This document shows positions 33,503 through 40,675 of a stretch of 64,000 bases of DNA, piece by piece. The notes below the pieces were generated by a model. That model ran no database searches, was not told the origin of the DNA, and saw nothing but the letters and a program-made list of their open reading frames with translations. Made by a program: the position numbers and the translations under genes. The stretch lies in contig NZ_JACHIN010000010.1 in the NCBI RefSeq assembly GCF_014203235.1, positions 186,001-250,000 on the forward strand, read 5' to 3'. Origin of the DNA: Nonomuraea endophytica (lineage in GTDB: Bacteria > Actinomycetota > Actinomycetes > Streptosporangiales > Streptosporangiaceae). Numbering within the stretch: position 1 is the stretch's first letter; each line of letters begins with the position of its first letter.

Positions 33503-33907
33503 ATGAGCGAGATCTCTAACGACACTGGTTTTGACCCGAGAATGATGCTGACCTGCCGGGAAGCGATGGACTACACCCTCGCTGAGCAGGTTCAGCGCTG
33601 GCGCGGGTTGCTTGGCATGCACGGGGAGCGGGACGCGAGATTCCGCCTGGCCGAGGTGGCGTGGGTGTCGGCGATGAACCAGACCACCCACGCCTACGCG
33701 ATGGCATCGGCGACCAGGGCGCTGCTCCAAGGTGCGTCAATCCCTGCGATCGTGGCCGCGCTCGGGGTTGCCGACGTTGAGGCGTTCCGGCGGATGTGGC
33801 AACCGTGGGCCCAAGCTCAACCTCTGCTGTTCATACAGGGACACGGGGCGGTGTCTCCCCAGGACTGCGCGCGGGTCGGCCGACTACTCGCCAAGGCGCA
33901 GTTATGA
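33503..33907 (+). CDS. Hypothetical protein
   Basis: 134 residues. Helical, Ala-rich, with a segment (RALLQGASIPAIVAALGVADVEAFRRMW) resembling a C-terminal HTH. Divergent from the XRE gene; ATGA overlap with the next gene. Such genes often sit beside XRE/DUF397 clusters in actinomycetes. Confidence 0.6.
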   Translation: MSEISNDTGFDPRMMLTCREAMDYTLAEQVQRWRGLLGMHGERDARFRLAEVAWVSAMNQTTHAYAMASATRALLQGASIPAIVAALGVADVEAFRRMWQPWAQAQPLLFIQGHGAVSPQDCARVGRLLAKAQL

Positions 33908-34290
33908 CCACCGCACACCTAGATCTCCCCGACCTGTTGCTGCCGGTGCCGCAGTTGGCGGGTCGGGGCTTCAACACCCGGAACTTCCCGAATCCGTGGG
34001 GGCCGGGCTGCGAGCGGGCGCGGCGGCGAGCTGCCCCAGGCGAGAGGCCGGCGCCGCGCCCACCGAAAGCGACTTGCCATGACCAGATGGGAACCGCATG
34101 TCCCGCGGACGCCGACAACGCGAGTGCTCGAAACCTCCTCCGGAGGCACCTACGAGTTCTGCCACGAAGGCGGCCAGTACCTCGTCCTGCGCTGGAACGA
34201 CACCCGCTACGAGGAGACCGGCAGAGGGTCGCATGCGAGGGCACGGGACGTATGGAAATCACTCACCGGTGCGAGGAGATGAGCCCGTAA
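33904..34290 (+). CDS. Hypothetical protein, possibly frameshifted
   Basis: The start at 33904 overlaps the previous stop (ATGA) and the first about 55 residues (LPVPQLAGRGFNTRNFPNPWG) look like a real protein. After about 34,075 the frame runs over the gene at 34079 and becomes Arg/Pro-rich and unlikely. A one-base shift would end it at the TGA of the ATGA at 34079, restoring the operon pattern. I trust the N-terminal part only. Confidence 0.4.
   Translation: MTTAHLDLPDLLLPVPQLAGRGFNTRNFPNPWGPGCERARRRAAPGERPAPRPPKATCHDQMGTACPADADNASARNLLRRHLRVLPRRRPVPRPALERHPLRGDRQRVACEGTGRMEITHRCEEMSP
34079..34282 (+). CDS. Hypothetical small protein
   Basis: 67 residues in a different frame from the 33904 gene. 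Contains GGTYEFCHEGGQYLVLRW and a basic helical C-terminus, protein-like in composition. Probably translated from the same transcript as the gene at 33503. From here to 34535 no further gene is seen. Confidence 0.55.
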   Translation: MTRWEPHVPRTPTTRVLETSSGGTYEFCHEGGQYLVLRWNDTRYEETGRGSHARARDVWKSLTGARR

Positions 34291-34535
34291 GGTTCGACGG
34301 CTATACCAGTGATATCCGTTCTGTGGTCACTGTGCGTGTCGCTGGCGGCAACGCGCACTGGGCTGAATAATGTGCTCAACGCCAGTTAGCCCAACCTTCA
34401 CGACATGGGCGCAGTCTTTTGTCCGTTACGCTCCCTCGCGGGAGATTGTCCGGCCATGCCCTTAATGACTGATAGATGGCTTTCGTCACGTTCGCATGAA
34501 GATGTGCAAGAATTGCACAACCCCCTCTCGCCAGC

Positions 34536-35402
34536 ATGGACAATCCCAAGATGCAGCGCATCAGCCCTCCACTGCGCCAGCGCCACCTCGCTCAGATCCT
34601 TCGCGACCTGAGGTCCGATCGAGACCAGACGTTGAGCGACGCGATCACCCAGCTCCGACAGCTCGGACGGGCATGGAGCCGCACCAAGCTTTCCAGAGTC
34701 GAGACAGGGGAGAGCCTGCCAACTCCCGGTGACCTGGCCGATCTGCTGGACGTGTACGAGGTGAACTCCGACACGCGGGCGACATGCGAGGAGCTTGCCC
34801 GCCAAGCCCGCCTGAAGCCCTGGTGGAAGGAGTACGCAGCCGTAGTAGGGGAGTACGTTGCGCTTGAGACCGAAGCCACGATTGAACGCTCCTGGCAACC
34901 TCTGCTGGTTCCGGGTCTGCTCCAGACGGCGGACTACGCGCGGGAGATCTTCACTGCGGGCCAGCACGGCTCTTCGCCTCGCCTAGTAGAGCTCCAGCTC
35001 AAGGCACGTCTCGCCAGGCAGCGTGAACTTCTCGGCTGTGATCTTCCAGTCGAATTGCATGGGGTTATCGGTGAGCAGGCATTGCGCCGCAGGATCGGCA
35101 CCCGAGACACCATGTTCGAGCAGCTCGAGAGGCTGGTCGTCATGGCCTCCTGGCCCAACGTGGTCATCCAAGTGCTTGAGGATTCAGTGGGTGCTCACCC
35201 GGGGCTGAGCGGCCCCTTCGTTCTGCTGTCCTTGCCTGGTGGGGCGAACTACGTGTACTTCGAGACGCCGCCGGATGAACGGGTGGCCGATAAGATCGAC
35301 ACCGTCCGTGAGTACGAGCGCTGCTTCGAGCGTCTCGCGGCCTTGGCGTTGACTCCCGAGCAGTCCGCCGTCTTCGTCTCGGAGATCCTCAAGGAGCTGT
35401 AG
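34536..35402 (+). CDS. XRE regulator with DUF5753 (WhiJ-like)
   Basis: 288 residues. HTH_XRE at about 12-80 (LRSDRDQTLSDAI, RTKLSRVETGE), then DUF5753 (WWKEYAAVVGEYVALE, QPLLVPGLLQTADYAREI, to ALTPEQSAVFVSEIL). This pairs with the DUF397 gene that starts directly at its stop. Such pairs are abundant in actinomycetes, control development-related genes and may behave like toxin-antitoxin modules. Confidence 0.92.
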   Translation: MDNPKMQRISPPLRQRHLAQILRDLRSDRDQTLSDAITQLRQLGRAWSRTKLSRVETGESLPTPGDLADLLDVYEVNSDTRATCEELARQARLKPWWKEYAAVVGEYVALETEATIERSWQPLLVPGLLQTADYAREIFTAGQHGSSPRLVELQLKARLARQRELLGCDLPVELHGVIGEQALRRRIGTRDTMFEQLERLVVMASWPNVVIQVLEDSVGAHPGLSGPFVLLSLPGGANYVYFETPPDERVADKIDTVREYERCFERLAALALTPEQSAVFVSEILKEL

Positions 35403-35633
35403 TTGCTGTCCCAGGAGTGGCAGAAGAGTTCGTGGTCGGACACCGCTGACGGCTGCGTCATGGTGCGACGTAACGGTGACCGTGTCGAGGTGGGGGATAC
35501 GAAGCCGGAAGGGGCGGGGCTGGTGTTGTCCTTCACTCCGTTGGAGTGGTTGTGCTTCCGCGAGGGCTTCGTGGCCGGCCAGTTCGACCTGGAGGAGTGG
35601 CACGAGACGGGAGGCGTGAGCGCTTCCGGCTAG
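35403..35633 (+). CDS. DUF397 protein, partner of the XRE-DUF5753 regulator
   Basis: 76 residues from TTG 35403, immediately after the XRE stop. WQKSSWSDTADGCVMVRRNGD and the following VGDTKPEG are the DUF397 signature, and LSFTPLEWLCFREGFVAGQFD its usual C-terminus. Tail overlaps the convergent membrane-protein gene by 4 bp. Confidence 0.9.
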   Translation: MLSQEWQKSSWSDTADGCVMVRRNGDRVEVGDTKPEGAGLVLSFTPLEWLCFREGFVAGQFDLEEWHETGGVSASG

Positions 35634-35893
35634 CTGGAACGTTGCATTCCCTGGGCCTCGGCGCGAGCGTCGTTTCGGCCCTGTCGGTACGCCTCTGAGA
35701 GTGTCTGGGGTTCCGGCAGGCCGTATGGCAGGGCGAGGAGTCCCAGGAGTGCTCCCACCAGGATCAACGCTACGAACGCGGCGGTGAGAGCGGGGTGTTC
35801 GGCGGTGTCTGGCGTTGTGACGCTGATGAGCATGGCGGTGGCCGCTCCGCACAACGCGGTTACAGCGCCCGTGACTTGGATGGCTCGCCTCAT
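35630..35893 (-). CDS. Small two-span membrane protein
   Basis: 87 residues from ATG 35893 (AGGGGG upstream; ATG 35944 is possible). Two hydrophobic helices (about 5-23 and 34-56) and a hydrophilic tail (SEAYRQGRNDARAEAQG). No family recognised. Convergent with the DUF397 gene. Confidence 0.6.
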   Translation of the reverse strand: MRRAIQVTGAVTALCGAATAMLISVTTPDTAEHPALTAAFVALILVGALLGLLALPYGLPEPQTLSEAYRQGRNDARAEAQGMQRSS

Positions 35894-36226
35894 TGGGGCC
35901 CCCTGAAATAGTTCGAAACCTTTCCCGTTTTGGGTGAAGATCACACTATGACACCGGCCGGGATTCCCGCACCATGCCCTCCATTAGCGACGATAGGTGA
36001 TCGTTATCTTTTCTTGCTGATCTAGAGGTTACGATCCGCAGTGGGCTTACGGGGCAAGGCTCTCGCGAGTGGCGGGTTATGGCCGTGGCCAAAACAGGCC
36101 GAACGAATCCATGGACACACACGGCGAGAGCGGTTTTTCTTGACGCTCACGCAGAAAGTTGACTCTTGCACTGCCGCATGTCAGTTGCAGGTGCACAGAG
36201 CGAGGAAGAGAAGGGAACGGTCCACG
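35894..36226. promoter_or_regulatory. Intergenic region with lower GC
   Basis: About 330 bp with no convincing gene. Contains GATA-N9-TATC near 35990-36010, AT-rich runs and two TTGAC hexamers near 36139-36165 that could be -35 elements for the gene at 36227. Confidence 0.4.
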
Positions 36227-36505
36227 ATGGACTCCAATCTCAGGACGAAGATCGGCTTGTACCTTGCGGCTGGGGCGGCAGTCGTCGCGATCATCCTGGC
36301 GGGCGCGCTCCCAGGCGCCGCCGACAGCGACCCCGGCGCGCCGCTGAGTTCGACCACGGCAGAGCCGATCCCGAGCCCTGAGTCTGAATCCGCCAGCGCT
36401 TCATCTGACGATTTGCAGGGCCCGGCCTCGACAAGCAGCCCGACGTCGACGCCGCGTTCGACATCCCCGGTGGCCGAGCGGAACGCGCACGGAAGCGGCT
36501 GGTAG
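36227..36505 (+). CDS. Small secreted or membrane-anchored Ser/Thr/Pro-rich protein
   Basis: 92 residues from ATG 36227 (AAGGGA upstream). One hydrophobic helix (about 10-29) then a Ser/Thr/Pro/Glu-rich low-complexity tail. Likely membrane-anchored with an extracellular stalk. Not recognised. Confidence 0.55.
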   Translation: MDSNLRTKIGLYLAAGAAVVAIILAGALPGAADSDPGAPLSSTTAEPIPSPESESASASSDDLQGPASTSSPTSTPRSTSPVAERNAHGSGW

Positions 36506-36542
36506 AGCTGATACAGGCGCCTTCGCGCTCCGGAAGCAGCGC

Positions 36543-36827
36543 ATGCTGACACGACAGAACAGGCGCATGCGCGCATGCATGGTCGCCGCAACCGCTGGTT
36601 GGGGCCTAAGTTCGCTCGCCGGCGCGCTCGTGGTGCTCGGCCCGGCCGGGCCGAGCACCCACGCCTTCAGCCTGCTCACAATGTGGCTTCTCGCCGTGCC
36701 GATCCCGGCCTCCGTATGCGCTGCACAACAGCGCCACCGAAAAGCCCGAGCAGCCACAGCTCGGCTCGCCTACGAACTCGGCCTTCTCCACGAACAGGAC
36801 CTCGCCCCCACGATGCCCCTCCGGTGA
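36543..36827 (+). CDS. Small two-span membrane protein related to the 31172 gene
   Basis: 94 residues. Two hydrophobic helices (about 11-33 and 41-59), basic linker, and C-terminal RLAYELGLLHEQDLAP, nearly the same as the end of the minus-strand protein at 31172-31357. Just upstream of the TrmB/LuxR-like regulator. Confidence 0.58.
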   Translation: MLTRQNRRMRACMVAATAGWGLSSLAGALVVLGPAGPSTHAFSLLTMWLLAVPIPASVCAAQQRHRKARAATARLAYELGLLHEQDLAPTMPLR

Positions 36828-36862
36828 AACGACGCAACGCATAAGCCGACTAGGAGAAACAG

Positions 36863-37846
36863 GTGTACAAGGCGCTCGGGCTCGACCACGAGGAGAGCCA
36901 CGTCTACCAGTTCGTTCTGGCCAACAGCCCCATACCCCGCGGCGAGGTCATCGAGAGGTTCGGTGGCCCAGCGGAGAGGCTGTTAGGGAACCTGGCGGAA
37001 CGCCATCTCACCATGGGCGATGAGCTGATCAGCGCGTGCAACCCGGCGCTGGCCTTGAGCGGTGGTGTGCTCCGCATCCAGAAGGAGTACACCACCGCGA
37101 AGTCCGCACTGGATGACCTGGTCAGCCGCTTCAACGAGAACCCGAACAACTGGGAGTCGGCGGACAACCCGGTTGAGGTCATCCGCGATCCCGCGATCAT
37201 CACGAAAACGTTCTCGGAGATCCGGGACACTGCGGTGCGGGAACTGAGGGCCATGTACACCTACCCCTACCAGTTCGTCACACCCTTGGTTGACGACGTC
37301 GTGGAGCACACCACGACGTGCCGAATCCTGGTCGAGCCGAGCGTCTTCTCTGACCCCGCCGCCCGCCGGGACATCACCAAGTCGCACAACAGCGGGTGCG
37401 AGGTGCGAGTCGCGCCGGACGACGATCTCCCAACGAAGATGCTGGTGAAGGACCGAGAGCTGGCGATCATGCCGCGCGACCGAGAGACCGGCGCTGTCCT
37501 GGTGATCCAGCCCGGCCTGATGATGTCGTTAGTCCTGGCGGCCTTCGACGCCCGGTGGGCGCAAGGCGTACCGGCCCGCGCGTTCGTCCGGCGCACTGGC
37601 GCCGAATCAGGCACGCGAGTGCGCCGACCCAAGGCCGTTCTGTTCGACGAGGACGGATTGCAGATCCTCAGCATGCTGGCTGACGGGGCGACGGACTCGA
37701 TGATCGTCAAAGCGACCGGGGTGTCACAGCGCAACCTGACCCGCCGGATCGGCCAGTTCCTGGATTTCTGCGGCGCGAGGAGCCGATTCCAGCTGGGATT
37801 CATCGCGGCGACCAGCGAGTGGATGCCGAAGCGCCAGGCGTCGTAG
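36863..37846 (+). CDS. TrmB/LuxR-like transcriptional regulator
   Basis: 327 residues from GTG 36863 (AGGAG 9 nt upstream). N-terminal winged helix (LGLDHEESHVYQFVLANSPI), a central TrmB/PLD-like sensor region (TTTCRILVEPSVFSD, about 150-230) and a C-terminal LuxR-type HTH (ILSMLADGATDSMIVKATGVSQRNLTRRI). A common actinomycete layout; the inducer is unknown. Convergent with the candidate repressor. Confidence 0.75.
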   Translation: MYKALGLDHEESHVYQFVLANSPIPRGEVIERFGGPAERLLGNLAERHLTMGDELISACNPALALSGGVLRIQKEYTTAKSALDDLVSRFNENPNNWESADNPVEVIRDPAIITKTFSEIRDTAVRELRAMYTYPYQFVTPLVDDVVEHTTTCRILVEPSVFSDPAARRDITKSHNSGCEVRVAPDDDLPTKMLVKDRELAIMPRDRETGAVLVIQPGLMMSLVLAAFDARWAQGVPARAFVRRTGAESGTRVRRPKAVLFDEDGLQILSMLADGATDSMIVKATGVSQRNLTRRIGQFLDFCGARSRFQLGFIAATSEWMPKRQAS

Positions 37847-37868
37847 CCCGGCTCCGCAAGCAGGTCCG

Positions 37869-38387
37869 CTAGCGAGCTCTGAATCGGAGCGTCGCGGCGT
37901 GCATATCCATGAGGGCATCGATCTGGCCGAACAGCACGTCGCGCATCTCCTGGCGGTCCTGCTCCGTCGCGCCGGGCACATTGTCGATCTCTGCCAGCTG
38001 GCGGAGGAGCTTCTGCTTGGTCCCCGCGGGAATGTCGTCCAAGCTGACCTTGGAGGCCGCCAGCTCGGTCTTGGCGCGCGCGTCGATCTCCTTGCGGAGC
38101 AGTTCCGCAGCGTCGGTGCGTCCAGTCGCCGCGATTTGCTCGGGGGTGGCGTAGAGGACGAGCCCGATGAGAACGAGCTCCCAGTCCTCCGCGATCTTCC
38201 GGCCGGCTTCGATGTTGCGCCACGTTCCGTCGCTGAAGCCGTACCCATCGGGGGCGATCTCCGTCAGCCGCTTCATCGCGGTCGACAGGCTCATCTTGCG
38301 GCTTAGCGCAGCAGGTCGTTCCCGTAGCTGGCGTATGAGGCTGGCTTCGGGTGGCAGAGCTGGTGAGGCGCTCTTGTTGGTGGCCAC
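37869..38387 (-). CDS. Candidate prophage immunity repressor (HTH)
   Basis: 172 residues. HTH region LIRQLRERPAALSRKMSLST to TWRNIEAGRK, then YATPEQIAATGRTDAAELL, the pattern of short actinophage XRE repressors (V-T-P-E-Q-L-A-A-A-G-R). Helical C-terminal half, probably for oligomerisation. Encoded opposite to the excisionase-like gene across an operator-bearing spacer, the expected layout of a lysis-lysogeny switch. Confidence 0.68.
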   Translation of the reverse strand: MATNKSASPALPPEASLIRQLRERPAALSRKMSLSTAMKRLTEIAPDGYGFSDGTWRNIEAGRKIAEDWELVLIGLVLYATPEQIAATGRTDAAELLRKEIDARAKTELAASKVSLDDIPAGTKQKLLRQLAEIDNVPGATEQDRQEMRDVLFGQIDALMDMHAATLRFRAR

Positions 38388-38509
38388 AGCCCGGCTCCTT
38401 CGTGATTTCCGTGATCCTGCGGTTTTTGCGCTTGCTGCGCCAACCGTACCAGGGAGTACGCGGAATGCCAGTACCTACAGACACTTCTCAGCATCACGAT
38501 GACGTGCGC

Positions 38510-38534
38510 GATTTTCGCGAATTTCTCGAAAATC
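38510..38534. promoter_or_regulatory. Candidate repressor operator
   Basis: GATTTTCG (38510-38517) and CGAAAATC (38527-38534), perfect 8-bp arms with a 9-bp spacer, ending one base before the -35 of the rightward promoter. Half-site sequence ATTTTCGCGAA recurs near 56,123. Confidence 0.65.
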
Positions 38535-38535
38535 C

Positions 38536-38563
38536 TTGACTTTCTCGAATGATCGACTAGCGT
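38536..38563 (+). promoter_or_regulatory. Rightward early promoter
   Basis: TTGACT (38536-38541), 16-bp spacer, TAGCGT (38558-38563): the best housekeeping-type promoter in the prophage. Reads into the excisionase-like gene and the recombination operon. Confidence 0.65.
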
Positions 38564-38601
38564 CTGATTGTGCTAGTAGATCATCACCAACCAAGGTCGC
38601 G

Positions 38602-38979
38602 ATGGGGGACATGAACCCCGTGAACGACCTCATCGAAAGCGTGCAAGACCTGGTCAACGGCATTCTCGACGCAGCGGCTCCCCCCAGGAAGAAGCTCTTC
38701 ACCGTCCAAGAAGCCGCACTAGCGATGCGCGTGAGCCCATCCACCGTCCTCGGGCTCATCCGAGACAAGAGCCTGGCCAACATCTCGATCCACAAGAAGA
38801 GCTTCCGCATCCCGCGCCAAGCCCTCCGAGACCACCTGTTCCACCGATACGTCGCCTCCGAACTCGCGGCGGCCACGCAAGAACTCGCACTCGTGCAGCT
38901 GGAGCTCAAGCGCCGCAAGGCCGAGCTCGACCGCGTCACCAAACGCCTCGCCCAAGCCAGCGACGCGCCCGCCCCATAG
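38602..38979 (+). CDS. Excisionase/Cro-like HTH protein
   Basis: 125 residues from ATG 38602 (CCAAGG upstream; ATG 38611 is an alternative). MerR/excisionase-type HTH: LFTVQEAALAMRVSPSTVLG, then FRIPRQALRDHL. C-terminal coiled coil (AATQELALVQLELKRRKAEL). First gene after the switch promoter, so it may act as Cro/Xis. Confidence 0.75.
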   Translation: MGDMNPVNDLIESVQDLVNGILDAAAPPRKKLFTVQEAALAMRVSPSTVLGLIRDKSLANISIHKKSFRIPRQALRDHLFHRYVASELAAATQELALVQLELKRRKAELDRVTKRLAQASDAPAP

Positions 38980-39001
38980 CCCCCACCCGAAAGGAATCGT
39001 C

Positions 39002-39328
39002 GTGCCTCGACTCACCCCCTCTACGCTGAGCCTCCGTACCCGCCGCAGCACATGGACCGTCGTCCACGCCCAGCAGCTGGACGTGGTCATCCGGCGCACG
39101 CCGGACAACCGCAACCCCCGCTTCTACGCCTACCGCCACATCGCTGGGCTCACGTGGATGCAGATCCCCGGCCACTTCTACCGGCTCGACCAGGCCCGCG
39201 TCGCTCTCGCAAGCGAATCCGCCAGCATCACCGTCTGGGAGTTGCTGACGCCTCTGCTCGACCTCGCGGCCAAGACCCAGCCGCTCAGCACCGAGCCCCT
39301 TCCCATCGCGGCCGGTGGTGACCGATGA
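39002..39328 (+). CDS. Hypothetical phage protein
   Basis: 108 residues from GTG 39002, preceded by CCACCCGAA and AAAGGAA. Basic, beta-rich N-terminus and helical C-terminus. ATGA overlap with the next gene. Not recognised. Confidence 0.62.
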   Translation: MPRLTPSTLSLRTRRSTWTVVHAQQLDVVIRRTPDNRNPRFYAYRHIAGLTWMQIPGHFYRLDQARVALASESASITVWELLTPLLDLAAKTQPLSTEPLPIAAGGDR

Positions 39329-39582
39329 GCGCCCCCCTCGACGCCGAGACGCACGCCATCCGCCGCATCGTCGGGCAGTACGGCAAGCCCACCGCGATCC
39401 TCGCCCTCTACGCCCACCAGCACGAGACGTGCGCTGCCTATGGCCCGCTGCGCGCCGCGCTGGTTGAGAGCCTCCCCGAAGAGCTCGACCCCCGAGAGGC
39501 ATCCGACCTGGCCGACGAGCTGATCGACCAGGTCCGCCGCCACATCCTGATCGCCGAGTACGCCCCGGAGCCCACCGCGTGA
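39325..39582 (+). CDS. Hypothetical phage protein
   Basis: 85 residues, helical, one Cys. Overlaps both neighbours by 4 bp. Not recognised. Confidence 0.6.
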   Translation: MSAPLDAETHAIRRIVGQYGKPTAILALYAHQHETCAAYGPLRAALVESLPEELDPREASDLADELIDQVRRHILIAEYAPEPTA

Positions 39583-39776
39583 CCAGCACCACCCTGAACC
39601 CCCCGGGCGAGCAACCGCCCAACGAAGACGAACTCGACGCCTTCATCGGCGCTCTCCGCGAAGAGCAGCCCGCCGAGCAGCGGCGTCACCCGTACCTCCA
39701 CGCGCCGTCGTGGCGCGGCGGGCCGGCCTTGGGCACCTACGGCGAGTGGGAGTACGAGCGCGAGCGTGGTCTGTGA
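39579..39776 (+). CDS. Hypothetical phage protein
   Basis: 65 residues from GTG 39579, acidic N-terminus (NEDELDAFIGALREE) and a Trp/Gly-rich C-terminus. GTGA overlap with the exonuclease gene, so possibly a small partner of it. Confidence 0.58.
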   Translation: MTSTTLNPPGEQPPNEDELDAFIGALREEQPAEQRRHPYLHAPSWRGGPALGTYGEWEYERERGL

Positions 39777-40675
39777 CGGTCCTGACCGCTCACCAGATCC
39801 CGGACGTTCAGCCCGGCTCCACGGAGTGGCTTCGCTACATGTCCGCTTCCAAGGCCGCCGCTGTGCTCGGCCTGTCGCCATGGGAGTCGCCGTTCTCCCT
39901 GTGGTGCCTCATGGCCGGGCTGGTCGAACCGGAACCCCAGACCAAGGAGCAGGCCCGCGGCCACTACCTCGAGCCCGCGGTCGCGAACTGGCTTGCCGAC
40001 CGGCACCCGGAGTACCGGATGCTGCCCGGCGGCACCTGGGTCAGCAACGATCGGCCCTGGCAGCTCACCTCGCCGGACCGGCTTTTCTACGCCGGGGACG
40101 AGCTGGCCGAGCTGATCGAGTGCAAGACCGACGCCGACGGCCGCGAATGGGGCAAGCCCGGCACCAACGAGATCCCGCTGTACTACCTCGTCCAGGTGTT
40201 GTTCCAGATGGACACCATCGGCGCCCGCCGGACCCGCGTCGGCCTGCTCACCGGCAGGCTCGAATTCCGCGAGTACGTGGTGGACTACGACGAGCACTAC
40301 GCCGCCGTGATCCGCGAGCGGTGCGAGTCGTTCATGGCCTCCCTCCTGCTGGGAGACATGCCCGACCTCGACGACCGTAAGGCCACGTACGAGTCGCTGC
40401 GTCGCCAGCACCCCCTGATCGACCGGGCTGGCAAGTACTTCATGGAGCCCGGCCTGGCCATCGAGGTGATCGACGCGCTCCAGGAGCTCGAATCCGCAGA
40501 AGCAGCAGTGCTGACGGCCAAAGGGAAACTGCTGGTCGCCATGGGCACCGCCCGCCGGGCCTACTTCAACGGCGACCTGGTCGCTATCCGCATGGCCAAG
40601 GGCGCCGAAGGTGTGCCCTTCCTCAAGTTTGAGAAGGCCCTGCCCGACATTTCCGACCTCGTAGGAGCATTTTGA
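39773..40675 (+). CDS. YqaJ-type viral exonuclease (lambda Exo family)
   Basis: 300 residues from GTG 39773. YqaJ/RecB-nuclease motifs: SASKAAAVLGLSPWESPF, GHYLEPAVANWL, LTSPDRLF (metal Asp) and LIECKTD (E-x-K). Resects double-strand ends 5'-3' to give single strands for the annealase encoded by the next gene, whose ATG overlaps this stop. Typical two-gene phage recombination module. Confidence 0.9.
   Translation: MTVLTAHQIPDVQPGSTEWLRYMSASKAAAVLGLSPWESPFSLWCLMAGLVEPEPQTKEQARGHYLEPAVANWLADRHPEYRMLPGGTWVSNDRPWQLTSPDRLFYAGDELAELIECKTDADGREWGKPGTNEIPLYYLVQVLFQMDTIGARRTRVGLLTGRLEFREYVVDYDEHYAAVIRERCESFMASLLLGDMPDLDDRKATYESLRRQHPLIDRAGKYFMEPGLAIEVIDALQELESAEAAVLTAKGKLLVAMGTARRAYFNGDLVAIRMAKGAEGVPFLKFEKALPDISDLVGAF

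Noticed and set aside
39207..39222. Further copy of the CGCAAGC repeat
   Set aside because: CGCAAGCGAATCCGC is inside coding sequence, with weaker match and no downstream start; treated as chance, as are 53730 and 53885 in the collagen-like gene.
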